From positions 62,001 through 126,000 of the forward strand of contig JAEBDY010000014.1 in the NCBI GenBank assembly GCA_049997955.1: DNA of 64,000 bases, read 5' to 3'. The position numbers and the translations under genes are program-made. The notes under the pieces are model-generated. The model saw nothing but the letters and a program-made list of their open reading frames with translations. It made no database searches and was not told where the DNA came from. Below are positions 8,215 to 18,500 of this stretch, piece after piece; positions within the stretch are counted from its first letter, which is position 1, and each line of letters opens with the position of its first letter. The DNA comes from Umezawaea sp049997955 (GTDB lineage: Bacteria > Actinomycetota > Actinomycetes > Mycobacteriales > Pseudonocardiaceae).

Positions 8215-8466
8215 TTACGGCTCTTCCAAGGCCTTGAGGTCGTCATCAGTGAGGGTGACGTCCAGGGCAGCCACCGCGTCGGTGAGGTGGTGGAGCTTGG
8301 TCGCACCGGAGAGGACGGAGGCGACGACGGGGTTGTGCAGGACCCATGCGAGCGCGATCTGCGCCATCGGCACTCTGCGTTCGGCGGCGATCCGCTCGTG
8401 GCGTCGACGATCGCCTTGTCGGTGTCGAGGTGCAGCGGATTGCCGAACATGTCGGTCTTCGTCCAC
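8215..8466 (-). pseudogene. Aldo/keto reductase, C-terminal remnant
   Basis: Two minus-strand frames together give the C-terminal fifth of an aldo/keto reductase. 'GNPLHLDTDKAIVDA' is in one frame, then after a frameshift 'RRVPMAQIALAWVLHNPVV' and 'GATKLHHLTDAVAALDV' ending 'LTDDDLKALEEP'. These are the well-known final helices of the NADPH-dependent TIM-barrel family. The N-terminal catalytic half is missing, so the gene is dead. It lies between the ISL3 element and dispersed repeat copy B, one of which probably removed its 5' part. Confidence 0.75.
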
Positions 8467-8474
8467 ACAACTCT

Positions 8475-8756
8475 AGTCTCACCATGCATTACCATCACCG
8501 AGTAGGAGCGTGGCGATTTCCAAGTCTCGAAACATATCGACCTCAGCCAAAACCGAAGAGACGACCACTTGTCTACGCGGTAAAACTCCTCCCCCAGTGT
8601 CGACTAAAAACTCGCCGACCTGCGGAAACATTGATACCAGAGCGCAGTTGGCGCCAGCTCGACGTTATACAACTCCGGCCAGGCACGATCAACGCTCCGG
8701 ATCCGCTCCTTCTCCTTCTGCACTGTTCACGTATTCAAGTCGATGAGCGCACTTGA
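8475..8756. repeat. Dispersed repeat, copy B (full length)
   Basis: About 282 bp, homologous over its whole length to 28014-28302; its right 167 bp are homologous to copy A. It starts at AGTCTCACCATGCA and ends at GAGCGCACTTGAC. It contains an uninterrupted ACACTGGGGG (minus strand, 8591-8600), the same bases at which copy A is joined to the tRNA anticodon loop. No terminal inverted repeats and no target duplication are evident. Confidence 0.75.
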
Positions 8757-8860
8757 CGAACAAGAAGCAATCCCTGTTCGACCACCGAATACTTCCGGTG
8801 GGTCCATATAGCACGTAAGCGAAAAGGGGACCACCCCGCACAGGCCGTGGCGATTTCGGG

Positions 8861-9241
8861 TCATCGATCATGAAGCTTCAGATGCTGGCGCCAGCCTTGG
8901 TTGCCGGTAAAATGCGGCCACTGATTCCGACATCGAGAAAGCTTCGACTCGATCGCCTCTGCGCGGCACAGGTCGGTAAAGACGTGGATGTCGATAAGCG
9001 CCGGCGGCGGAGAGCACGTCGCTGGGATCTTCGGGACCTCGACCCAGCCGCCATCGGCGTTCTGCGTGTCCAGTAGGCGCGTCACCGACCTGGCGGTAGA
9101 CGGGGGCGATCCGTTCTCGACCTCTAACGTCACGACCACACACTGACTGAGCAACTCCTGCTCGACAGGTGTCAACCGGTGCGAACCCTCGCTCTTGACC
9201 ACGGACACCAGATCGCGGACAGACGATCGCTTTCGACTCAA
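8861..9241 (-). CDS. Small protein of unknown function in the CATRA locus
   Basis: 126 residues. The ATG overlaps the stop of the CATRA-glycosyltransferase gene (ATGA at 9238-9241), so it is the second gene of that transcript. The middle contains 'LLDTQNADGGWVEVPK', close to the Q-x-x-D-G-G-W motif of prenyltransferase/squalene-cyclase alpha-toroid repeats. Only one such motif is seen, which is too little for an enzyme but could be a fragment of, or an adaptor related to, that fold. The C-terminal tail after about residue 95 looks less ordered, and repeat copy B lies 105 bases beyond the stop, so the gene may be 3'-truncated. No other motif is recognised. Confidence 0.55.
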   Translation of the reverse strand: MSRKRSSVRDLVSVVKSEGSHRLTPVEQELLSQCVVVTLEVENGSPPSTARSVTRLLDTQNADGGWVEVPKIPATCSPPPALIDIHVFTDLCRAEAIESKLSRCRNQWPHFTGNQGWRQHLKLHDR

Positions 9242-11448
9242 TCACCTTTGACAATAAGGCCCAGGAGGCTTTGCGCAGCCATGGCCCACGTGCGCTTGGC
9301 GGCCATGACTTTTTGCACCCTAGCCGCCATGGCGAAATTCGCGTCGAGATCGTGCATGGCAGAGCTGATTCGATGACTCCAAGCTCGAATGTCATCAGTC
9401 GTATTATTGACAACCGGGACGACAATCTTGTCTGAGTCACGGGTATCCAGGTCTTTCTCCAGCAACAATCCCAGTCCGCTACGACCGCTGATCAGAAGTG
9501 GCGTGCCCGCCCGAATGGCCTCGTGTCCGACCAACCCGAACCCTTCAACCCTCGACGGCACAATGACGAGCGATGCCGCGCGATACTCCCGTTCGACGTC
9601 CTTGCGACTGGACGAGTAGGGCCTCGGGGTGACCTCCACCCGGTGATGGTCGATCCAGCTCATCACCCTGTTCCGTAGGCGCTCAGTTGCGCCATCGGGC
9701 ACACCGCGGATGACGAGTTCCCACCTGGTGTTGCCAGGAGCCGCCCTGATGGACTCACCGAGGGCGGCGGCGGCGATGTCGATGCCCTTGACGGCCTCGT
9801 CCTCCGCGCGACCGATCAGCAGGATGCGCGGAACACCTGGGTGCACGATTCGCTGCGGTGCGTCCTGCACGTCGAAACCGGGGTCAAGGCGCACGGGCGC
9901 GGGCCTGCCCTCGATGCTCATCTCCCTGCTCATCCACTCGTCGAGCCGCGGCCCGACGGGAACCGCGCGGGTCGCCGCCGCGGCGATCTCGATCTCGATC
10001 TTCGAACGCTCGTCCGCCCGCATTCCTGCGTCGTCTCCGCGATCGAGCTTGTGCCACTCGACCTCATCGGGGTTGACGTGCACTAGGTGCAGGTGGATCG
10101 CGTCGGGGAAGTGACCACGGACGAGAACCTGAGCGACATGTCCGGTCACGCGGCCATGACCGATGACCACGTCCACCTTCAAGCCGTCCGGAAGCGGAGG
10201 CTTGTTCAACAACAGTTCGCGCTGGGTGAAGCCCGGAACCGGGACCGAATCCACCAGCCGCACGTTCAGCGCCGCGGCATCCTCGCGTTCCTCGTAGGTG
10301 GACGAGGGGACCAGGCAGTACACGTCGGCGCGGGCATCGGCGAGCGCACCGCACAGCGAGCGGTTGAGCGTGCTGATACCACCCAGTTTCGGGAACCACT
10401 CGTCGGCGACGGCCAGCACGACCGGCCATCGAGCATCGTTTCCGCTGGCGCCGCGGGTCGCACTGCGTGCCTCGGACGCGGTCCCCGCGGGAGGCACAGC
10501 GGCGATCTCACTCATTTCGCGCAACTCCTGGCCGTAGTTGGTCAAGTAGTCCACCACGTCGTCGAGTTCGTGGCCGAACCTGGCAGCCAGCACGCGATCC
10601 GCGCTGAACGGGTCCGCCCCCGAACCGGAGAAATCCTCGTCCACCGCGGATTCGGCGTTCAGCCAGCTGACGTGCACGGTTTTCCGCAGGGTGCGCAGGG
10701 TGGTGATCATCCTCGCGACGGTCGCCCTGAGAGTGGGCGGGGGTGGCGTAGTGCCGTCGAACCGAGCGAGCGAGCGTTCCACCTGCCTGCACAACTCCGC
10801 CGTATCCGGGTAACGCGCGCGCAACCGCAGTTGATCGCGGATCTTGGCCACGTGCATCAGGTAGCGGGCGAACGGCGGCATGTGGGCGTTGCCGTCGTCC
10901 GACCACGTCCACCTGCTCAACGCCTTCTCCCCGCCTTTCCGAACCAGGACGAGGAACCGCCGGTCGACTCTCGCGTCGTCGGTTGCCCCCGTCTCCCCCA
11001 CCAGCAGGCCCGACCGCGTGCCGAACGCGTTCGGGAACGGCTCGACGGCATCGGGTGGCAGAACGCCGAGGAACAACCGGACCTGCCCCATGACCGGGTC
11101 CGGTTCCTCTCCGAGCAGCACGTCCAGCCGCTGGTCGAAGTCCGACCACGAATGGCCGGGCCGTGCGGCCAGCAGAACCGAAAGGCACAGGACCTCGTGC
11201 TCACGGCGCAGCAGCGCCTGAACGTCGACGGCGCGATCCTGCCGTGCCGCTACCAGCACCGACCCGTTCGTCGGAGCAGCGGGCAGTTCGTCGGGGAACT
11301 CGACTGGAAGGCCGGTCAACGGGATCGGCTCGTCGGCGCCGAGGAACCGGCCGCAGCGCGACCACATGGCGCGAACCGCAGCGTCGGCGTCGCCGTGCAC
11401 CACGAAGAAATGTGCGACGAGCTCCTGCTTCACGACCTCGTCGACCAA
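9238..11448 (-). CDS. CATRA N-domain fused to a family-4 glycosyltransferase
   Basis: 736 residues from a TTG with GGAGG seven bases upstream. Residues 1-330 match the pattern of the CATRA-N domain (Caspase And TPR Repeat Associated): 'LVAHFFVVHGDADAAVRAMW' near the start, then 'HEVLCLSVLLAARPG' and a long helical tail 'FARYLMHVAKIRDQLRLRARY'. Residues about 342-730 are a GT-B glycosyltransferase: 'SVLAVADEWFPKLGGISTLN'-like entry (reads VVLAVADEWFPKLGG), and near the C-terminus 'EGFGLVGHEAIRAGTPLLIS', the E-x7-E donor-binding motif of GT4 enzymes. The CATRA module is thought to link an effector to a CHAT/caspase-TPR partner; here the effector would be the glycosyltransferase. The acceptor is unknown. 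Divergent from the other two CATRA genes, 52 bases away. Confidence 0.8.
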   Translation of the reverse strand: MVDEVVKQELVAHFFVVHGDADAAVRAMWSRCGRFLGADEPIPLTGLPVEFPDELPAAPTNGSVLVAARQDRAVDVQALLRREHEVLCLSVLLAARPGHSWSDFDQRLDVLLGEEPDPVMGQVRLFLGVLPPDAVEPFPNAFGTRSGLLVGETGATDDARVDRRFLVLVRKGGEKALSRWTWSDDGNAHMPPFARYLMHVAKIRDQLRLRARYPDTAELCRQVERSLARFDGTTPPPPTLRATVARMITTLRTLRKTVHVSWLNAESAVDEDFSGSGADPFSADRVLAARFGHELDDVVDYLTNYGQELREMSEIAAVPPAGTASEARSATRGASGNDARWPVVLAVADEWFPKLGGISTLNRSLCGALADARADVYCLVPSSTYEEREDAAALNVRLVDSVPVPGFTQRELLLNKPPLPDGLKVDVVIGHGRVTGHVAQVLVRGHFPDAIHLHLVHVNPDEVEWHKLDRGDDAGMRADERSKIEIEIAAAATRAVPVGPRLDEWMSREMSIEGRPAPVRLDPGFDVQDAPQRIVHPGVPRILLIGRAEDEAVKGIDIAAAALGESIRAAPGNTRWELVIRGVPDGATERLRNRVMSWIDHHRVEVTPRPYSSSRKDVEREYRAASLVIVPSRVEGFGLVGHEAIRAGTPLLISGRSGLGLLLEKDLDTRDSDKIVVPVVNNTTDDIRAWSHRISSAMHDLDANFAMAARVQKVMAAKRTWAMAAQSLLGLIVKGD

Positions 11449-11487
11449 CTGCCCGCCCGCCTCCCGTGGTGATCGGCCCCCCGAAGC

Positions 11488-11493
11488 TACGAT
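11488..11493 (+). promoter_or_regulatory. Candidate -10 box for a leaderless CATRA transcript
   Basis: TACGAT ends seven bases before the GTG at 11501. That spacing places the transcription start on the G of the start codon, and no Shine-Dalgarno sequence is visible, as expected for the leaderless mRNAs common in actinobacteria. The -35 region is not obvious. The 52-base divergent gap also has to hold the promoter for the leftward gene. Confidence 0.5.
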
Positions 11494-11500
11494 CGCTCCC

Positions 11501-11854
11501 GTGCTCTCCGATTATGATCGAGTCGGCTCGTGGCTGGACCAGGAAAGGCGTGACGACGCCCGACGCGTCCTGTCGCGCTTGGCGAACGCGCGGCGGACCC
11601 CGCACGAATGGGGGGAGATCGGCGACGCCGTCGACAAACTCGCCCTCGCGCTGAAGTCCGCCGACGCCGTGCTGGTGGGGAAGGCCACGGCCCAACTGGA
11701 GCGGATGACCGAACCGCGGGTGGACCGGGTCGCCCCGAAGCCCGACGGTCCGCCCGAACCACCGCTGCACGACAGGATGGTCCACCTCCAGCGGTCCCTC
11801 GCCGACTCGGGCGAACTGGAGCGGTCAGGCAGAACCGGCGACGACGAGGAATGA
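11501..11854 (+). CDS. CATRA system-associated small protein
   Basis: 117 residues from GTG at 11501. The helical N-terminus 'DDARRVLSRLANARRTPHEW' followed by 'IGDAVDKLALALKSADAVLV', a short proline-rich linker and 'PEPPLHDRMVHLQRSLADSG' match the pattern of the small proteins that accompany CATRA conflict loci. No catalytic residues are visible, which suggests a regulator, adaptor or antidote. It overlaps the following CHAT gene by four bases (ATGA), so the two are made together. Start choice: the in-frame upstream codons overlap the divergent gene, and a candidate leaderless promoter points at this GTG. Confidence 0.7.
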   Translation: MLSDYDRVGSWLDQERRDDARRVLSRLANARRTPHEWGEIGDAVDKLALALKSADAVLVGKATAQLERMTEPRVDRVAPKPDGPPEPPLHDRMVHLQRSLADSGELERSGRTGDDEE

Positions 11855-14800
11855 CCCCCAGGAACCGCCCGCGGTCCCTTGTCGTGGCTTTGGGCTGGGC
11901 ACGCGCCGCCCATCGAGGGCGATTCCCAGGGCAGGCGGAGAGGTGGATCGAAGCGATCGACCTCGTGCTGCAGAACGCCTCGGACGCGGACGAACGCCTG
12001 GTGCTGGTCGACGGGCTCGCGGCGACGCTGACGAGGGTCGTGGCGGCGATGCCTCCGGACGGTCCGCTCGTCGCGCCGCTCCTGCTCAAGCTCGCGACGG
12101 TCCACACCGAGCGCTTCGCGATCACCGATGAGTTGGACGCGCTCGAGAGCGCAGTCAGCGCGGTCCAGGGCGCCGTCGCGGCGGTGGGTGCGACCACGCC
12201 CCAGGGAGTCGAACTCCTGGACATGGCGGTGTTCCTGCTGGTGGATTCGAACCACTACCTGAACAGCGTGGAGGTGCTCACCGAGGCGTTGGCCGCGGCC
12301 CGCGCCTCCGAGGAGCTCGCCGGAGCGGAGTCGCACACCGTCGCGACCGTGCTGCGCCTGCGTTTCGAACTCGAGGAGGATCCCGACGACCTCGCCGAGG
12401 CTGAGCGCCTGCTGCTGGCGCTCACCGCGCGGGCGGACCTGGCGACCTCTGCGGTGTTCTCCGAGTACGCCCACGTGCTCGAACTCCAGCACCAGGTGAC
12501 CGGCAACAGCGACTACGTCGGCCGCGCGGTGGCGGCGTGGCGACGAGCCGTCTCGCTGACCGAGGCGGGCGACGAGTGGGAACGCCCGCGCCGCGCCAGC
12601 CTGGCGTGCGCGCTGATGGACCTCCGCCTGGCGGATGAGCAGGTCGATCTCGACGAGATATTGGCCGGTGCACGGCTGGCGGTCGCACCAGGTGACGACG
12701 AGCCTGAGTTCGGTACGTACCACTCCGTCGCGACGGTCCTCCGCGCGTGCGCCGACGTGCGCCCCGACGACGGCCTCCTCGCCGAAGCCGAGGTAAACGC
12801 ACGGGCGGCCTTCGCCGCGGCCGACTACGCTTCGGAACAGTCTCAGGCCTTGGACCTGCTCTCGAGCGTCCTGCACAGCCGTTTTCGCACCAGCGGCGAT
12901 CTCCATCCGCTCGATGAAGCCATCAAGTTCGGCGGGATCAGGATCGACGAACCACCCGCGAGTGCCGGGGACCACGCCGGCCGTCTCGGCAACCTGGGCA
13001 TCTCCCTGCTCGATAGATACCTGGCGACCGGTGACCGCGATGATCTCGATCAGGCGATCGAACTGGACCGTCGGGCTGTGGCCGCGCTGCCCAAGGGCCA
13101 CCACGATCTCGCGAAGTACGAGAACAACCTCGGCGTCGCGCTCTGCCACCGGTACCGGGCCACCGGATCCGTCGAGGATCTGGACGAGGCGGTGAGCAGC
13201 GACAGGAAGGCAGTGGTCACGCCTTCGACGGGCCCCGACCGCGCGCAGCGGCTGAGCACGCTCGGAACTGCCCTGTTCGAACGGTACGCACGATTCGGCC
13301 GGCTCAGTGATTTGGACGAGGACGTCGCACTGCTGCGCGAGGCGTTGAGCGAGCTGCCCGCAGGCCATCCCGACCAGTACGGCCTGCTCTCCAACCTCGG
13401 CACCGCGCTGCGGTTGCGGTACGAGCGGCTGGACGCGCGAGCCGATCTGGACGAGGCGGTGGCCGTTCTGCGGAACGCGCTGGACCTCCACCCCAGGACG
13501 ACCGACCTCGCCTTGGTCCAGGACGCCTACAGCAGCTGCCTCTTCGCCGTGTCGCTGGTCACCGGGGATCGGGGTCTCCGCGACCAGGCCGTGAACGAAC
13601 TTGTCGCCGTGGTCGCGGCGAGCCCCTCCGACTCCCCGGACTCGCCGCGACTACTGGCGAACCTCCTGTCGATGGTGGACGCCACGTCCGGCGAATCCGT
13701 GGTTCGCGAGGCGCTGTCGACCGCTGACCGGGTGATCCTCGGTATGCCGTCCGACCACCCGTTGCTTCCCGGCCTGCACAGCAACCTCTCCGAAGCCCTC
13801 ACGACCGTGGATCCGGCTCGCGCCGCTGAGGAAGCGGAAGCCGCGATCCGACTGGCTGTCGACGACCACCCCGACCGCGCGCAGTACCTGGTCAACCTCG
13901 CCGCCATCATGCACCGGCGTTTCGCCGTGAACAGCGACGACGCCGACCTCAGGCAAGCGCTCGACTGCCTTCGGGACGCGACGGGCACGAGCGGGGCGTC
14001 CCCGGCCATCCGCCTTCAGGCCGCCAGCGCCTGGGGACGGCTGGCGGCCGAGGCCGGCAACCTGGTCACTGCCGCGCACGCGACCGGCTTGGCCGTGGAA
14101 CTGCTTCCCGAGGTCACTCCGCACCGCCTCGAACGCACCGACTCGCACCGGCTTTTGGCGGACCTCTCCGGCCTGGCCAGTTCCGCGGCCGCCCACTGCT
14201 TGTCGCTGGGCCAGGTCGAGCGCGCGGTGGCCCTCCTCGAACTGGGTCGAGGTGTCCTCCTCAACCGGACTCTGGGGATTCGGGACGACATCGCCTTGCT
14301 CCGCGATGCCCATCCTGATCTCGCGAACGCGTTCGAGCGGGCCCGCGACCAGATCGACCGCCTGGACCTGCGAGCGGCACGGGTCGTGGAGGTCGAATCG
14401 TCGCCCTTCGGAGCCGCTGTGCGCGCCGACGCCGAGGAAGGGGTGCGCCGGGAACGCAGGCGCGAGGTCGTGACGGAGCTCGACGAGGTGGTCGAGCGGA
14501 TTCGCGCGCTGCCCCACTTCGACGGATTCCTCCGGCCGCCGTCCGTCGCGGAACTGCTCGACGCGGCCTCGGAGGGGCCTGTCGTCGTCGTGAACGTGAG
14601 CGAACACCGTTGCGACGCCGTTGTGCTCACGGCGTCCCGGCCGATCCACGTCCCTTTGCGGGAACTGCGGGCGCACGACGTCGACCACGCCGCACGGGAA
14701 TTCCACCGAGACGTCATCCGTGCGGGTGACTTCGGGATCCCGCAAAACGAGCGTGCGGCGGCGGAAGAGCGCGTCTCGGGCGTTCTCGCGTGGTTATGGA

Positions 14801-15576
14801 CCGCGGCGGCCCAACCCGTGCTGGACGCGATCGGTCCGACCGAGGTGGTGTGGTGGGTGCCCACGGGGGCGCTGGCCCTGCTGCCGCTGCACGCGGCGAC
14901 CGCCGCGAACGGTGGTGATGCCGTACTCGATCGGGTCGCGTCGTCCTACACCCCGACCATCACCGCCTTGCGCCACGCGCGCCGCGCGAAAACCGCGACG
15001 GGCAGGCCTCTGGTGATCGTGTCGTCGTACCGGGACGACCGGCTCGGACACCTTCCCTACGCGGTGGAGGAAGCCCAGGAGGTCGCCACCGCGAGCGACA
15101 TCCCGGTCTGGGACGTCGCGACCTCCGAGCGCTCCGAGTTGACGATGGCGGTCGGCGAAGCCTCGAACGTGCACATCGCCCTGCACGCGGTGTCCGACGC
15201 CGCGGATCCGTCGCGCAGCGGTCTTCGGGTCGGTGCGTACTCCTTGGTGGTGGCCGAGATCGCCGCCATCCACGCGCAACACGCCGACCTGGCCTACTTG
15301 TCGGCCTGCGAGACCACGTTGACCACCGCCGCCCTCGCCGACGAGGCGATCCACCTGACGTCGGCTTTCCAACTGGCCGGGTTCCGGCATGTGGTCGGCA
15401 CGTTGTGGGCGGTGCCCGACGCGGTGGCGAGCAGAGCGTGCAGGTACTTCTACCGAGCACTGCGCGACGACGGACTCACCACCGTGCTCGCCGCGCACCA
15501 GTCGATCTTGCGGCTGCGCGAGCTCTACCGGGACACCCCTTCCACCTGGGCCGGATACCTCCACGCGGGTGCGTGA
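11851..15576 (+). CDS. TPR-CHAT caspase-like protease
   Basis: 1241 residues from ATG at 11851. The first 880 residues are TPR-like repeats, several with the shared signature 'DDLDQAIELDRRAVAALP' and 'LDEAVAVLRNALDLHP'. The C-terminal CHAT domain (about 950-1241) has the caspase-fold dyad His1112 ('NVHIALHAV') and Cys1153 ('LAYLSACETT'), followed by the typical 'HLTSAFQLAGFRHVVGTLWA'. CHAT proteases with TPR arrays are activated by partner binding and then cut a specific target, as in gasdermin-like or TPR-CHAT CRISPR systems. Here the partners are presumably the CATRA proteins encoded beside it. Translationally coupled to the small CATRA protein. Substrate unknown. Confidence 0.88.
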   Translation: MTPRNRPRSLVVALGWARAAHRGRFPGQAERWIEAIDLVLQNASDADERLVLVDGLAATLTRVVAAMPPDGPLVAPLLLKLATVHTERFAITDELDALESAVSAVQGAVAAVGATTPQGVELLDMAVFLLVDSNHYLNSVEVLTEALAAARASEELAGAESHTVATVLRLRFELEEDPDDLAEAERLLLALTARADLATSAVFSEYAHVLELQHQVTGNSDYVGRAVAAWRRAVSLTEAGDEWERPRRASLACALMDLRLADEQVDLDEILAGARLAVAPGDDEPEFGTYHSVATVLRACADVRPDDGLLAEAEVNARAAFAAADYASEQSQALDLLSSVLHSRFRTSGDLHPLDEAIKFGGIRIDEPPASAGDHAGRLGNLGISLLDRYLATGDRDDLDQAIELDRRAVAALPKGHHDLAKYENNLGVALCHRYRATGSVEDLDEAVSSDRKAVVTPSTGPDRAQRLSTLGTALFERYARFGRLSDLDEDVALLREALSELPAGHPDQYGLLSNLGTALRLRYERLDARADLDEAVAVLRNALDLHPRTTDLALVQDAYSSCLFAVSLVTGDRGLRDQAVNELVAVVAASPSDSPDSPRLLANLLSMVDATSGESVVREALSTADRVILGMPSDHPLLPGLHSNLSEALTTVDPARAAEEAEAAIRLAVDDHPDRAQYLVNLAAIMHRRFAVNSDDADLRQALDCLRDATGTSGASPAIRLQAASAWGRLAAEAGNLVTAAHATGLAVELLPEVTPHRLERTDSHRLLADLSGLASSAAAHCLSLGQVERAVALLELGRGVLLNRTLGIRDDIALLRDAHPDLANAFERARDQIDRLDLRAARVVEVESSPFGAAVRADAEEGVRRERRREVVTELDEVVERIRALPHFDGFLRPPSVAELLDAASEGPVVVVNVSEHRCDAVVLTASRPIHVPLRELRAHDVDHAAREFHRDVIRAGDFGIPQNERAAAEERVSGVLAWLWTAAAQPVLDAIGPTEVVWWVPTGALALLPLHAATAANGGDAVLDRVASSYTPTITALRHARRAKTATGRPLVIVSSYRDDRLGHLPYAVEEAQEVATASDIPVWDVATSERSELTMAVGEASNVHIALHAVSDAADPSRSGLRVGAYSLVVAEIAAIHAQHADLAYLSACETTLTTAALADEAIHLTSAFQLAGFRHVVGTLWAVPDAVASRACRYFYRALRDDGLTTVLAAHQSILRLRELYRDTPSTWAGYLHAGA

Positions 15577-15580
15577 TCCA

Positions 15581-18500
15581 TCACGGTCCGATGTGGACGT
15601 GGGAGGCCCAGAGGTGCGGGTACCCCGAGTACCGTTCCCGAAGCCCGCGTTGGGCCGCGTGCACGGCGAACGCGGGCCTCAGTTCGGCCAGTTCCCGGTA
15701 GACCCACTCGGCCATCTTCTCCGCAGGTATGTCCTTGACGCGCCAGAGGGTGCCGACCACGTCGCGGAATCCGGCCAACTGGCACACCGAGGCGATGTGG
15801 ATCGCCTCGTCGAAGAGCCCTGTGCCACCGAACGCGGTGGTGCAGGCCGAGAGGTAGGCCAAGCTCCCGCTGCGAATCCGCAGCGCCGACAGCTCCCGCG
15901 CTCGCAGGACGTCGTCCTGAAGTCTCAGGGAACTCTCGAACGGGCGATCCGCGTCGGTGTCGGCGTGGCAGGCGAAATGGACCCACGTGCAGTCCAAGAG
16001 CGCGGCGAGGACCTGCTCGCGGTGAGCGTCCTCGTCCACGAGCACGGTCGCCCGTCCAGAGAACCAACTCGCCACTTGCTCGGATTCCGAACGCGCCCCC
16101 GGCAGTTCGCGTGCGCCCGGCGGATTCGGCACGGCGACGATCAGCGGCAGATCCACTGCCGCGGGCTCCTGCTTCGCCGCCTCGTGCAGTGCGCGAAGTG
16201 CGGGCGTGTAGGACGACACGACCTGATCCAGCACGGATCGCCCCGGCACGTCGTGGTGGCCCGCCGCGTGGATCGGCAGGACGGACAGCGCTCCGGTCGG
16301 CATCCACCACACCCGCGCGGGTGTCCCCCCGCCGCCCTGCGGCAGCAGCGGCCCGAGTTCGTCGAGGACGTCGGCGGCGACAGCGTCCCACAGCCATTCG
16401 AGCACCTCGGTGATGTGCTGGTCGGCGTCCGGGGTGTTCGGGTCGTGCACCGCCAGGAGGAACTTGTTCGCCTGCACGATCGCCTCCGCCTGGGACAGTC
16501 CCGGCAGCGGGAAGCTCCGCACCCCCGCCGCCGACAGGACCACGGCGTCGCAGCGGTGCGCCGCGACGTTGATCGCCACCACCGGACCGTCGACCGGCGA
16601 CCGCAGCAGGTCGTCGGTCACCCTGGGGAGCAGGAACATCTCGTGACCCGGAATTCCCCTGATCTCGCGAACAAGGTCGTCACGATCACGGGCGAGGCGC
16701 GTACGGCGAGCCGCCCGTTCGGGACGGTGTTCGACCTGTGCCGGAACAGCCCGGTTGAGCTCATGGCGGAGACCGTCGAACGTATCGGCCAGGTGTTCGT
16801 CCCTGGCTCGCAACTCGTCCAAGTCACCTCGGACGTTCAACAACCGAGTGAGCATGACACCTCGGCCCCGTTCCAGCAGAGCAAGCGCCCGGCGGGCGTC
16901 GCCGTCGTCCGCGAGCGCAGCGGCAGCGGCCGCGGAGCCCAGCCCGGCGAGATCGCCCAGCAGGTGGCTCTGGTCGTCGAGGTCGAGGTCCCCGTTCGCG
17001 ACCTCGCCGAGCAGCGAGATCGCTTGGCCGAAGGCTTCGGTCGCGGCGGACCACCTGCCCAGGTCCGCGTTCACACGGCCGCACGCCTGTGCGCTGATCG
17101 CCCGCACGAGCGGTGGTGCCCCCGGCGACGTGGCGGCGTCCGCGTAGGCCTGAGCGGCTTGGACCAGATCCTGTTCACGGCCGAGGTGTTCGGCGCGCTT
17201 GAGCAGTGCGAGCCCGAGGTTCGCGAAGATCGACCCGCGGGAGCGGTCGTGCGGCGGAACCGACTCCGAGGCCAGCCGTCCCACCGCGCACGCGTCGTCG
17301 AGGTCGGCGACGTGCCCGGTGACGCCGAACCGGCTGGACAGGGCGGCGCAGAGGTTCGAACGGTGACGGGCCGCCACACCGGACGGCAGTCCTGAGGTTC
17401 CGACGGCTTCGGCGCCCGTGCGCACTGCTTCGTCGATGTCGTGTCGTCGCCCGTGCCGGGAGAACCGGACGCGCAAGGCGGTCGACTGGTTCGACAGGTA
17501 GCGGGCGCGCTCGGCACCGGGTGGCACGTCGCCGAGCGCGTGTTCGAACTGCGCCACCGCGTCGTCGAGGTCTTCGTCCCGGCGGAGGCGCTGGTAGCGC
17601 GACCGCAGGGCAAGCCCGAGGTTGTTCCGCATGGCCGGGCCGACGATCGGGTCTTCCGCAGCCGTGACCACGGCTTTCCGCGCCGCTTCCACCTCGAGGT
17701 CCAGGTCGGTCGTGTCCCCGGACAGGATGAAGCGGTCCTGGTGAGCAGCGGCGAGGTTGCTCAGGTACTCGGCCTGCTCCCGCGGGTCGTTCGTGAGGGT
17801 AACGGCCTGTTCGAGCAGGCGAACAGCCTCGTCGAGATCCATCCGGTCGCCGGTGATCTCGGCACGCGACGCCAGGCTCGCGGCCAGATTCGACAGCCGT
17901 CCCGGAACCAGGTCCGACGCGGCGACCCCGTCCAGGCAGGTGCGCAGTTCGCGGACGGCGTGGTCGAGGTCGGCGGCGTCGCCGAACACCTCGAACCGCG
18001 CGGTGCGGGCGATCGCCAGGTTGGAGCGGCAACCTCGGCGTTCTTCGTCGGTCGTGGCCGACTCCACGGCCAGCGTCCCTGTTCGGATCGCCGCGGCGAC
18101 GTCTTCCTCGTCGTTGGACAGGAGGAACTTGACCCGATAGGCGAGGGCGAGGTTCGAGAGGTACCCGGTCCGGCTCATGGCGTCCGCACAACGGGCCACG
18201 ACGTGCTCAAGGAGTCCGACCCCGTCGACGACGGCTTCCGGAGTCCGGTTCCGCCGACCGTGCCCCAGCAGGGCGACAGCGCGGGAGTTCCACGTCGCCA
18301 ACATCTCCGCGTCTGCGGGCCACACCTCGACGAGGATCGCGAACACCCCGTCGGGCAACAAGTCGGGAGCGCGGTCGTGGAGAACACGGAAGTAGCGCAT
18401 GGCCGTGACGCTGTCGGGGGACTCCGGATCGCCCGCACCGACCTGATCGGCCGCCACCACTCGGCAGTGGAAGAACATTCCGAGCGTGTGGGCGACTTCG

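Noticed and set aside
15389..17395. Long plus-strand open frame opposite the second CHAT gene, and similar frames at 1984-3435, 10087-11472, 11512-13491 and 21527-22837.
   Set aside because: They are antisense shadows of high-GC genes with clear domains. Their products are Arg/Pro-rich, with no recognisable motif and no ribosome sites.
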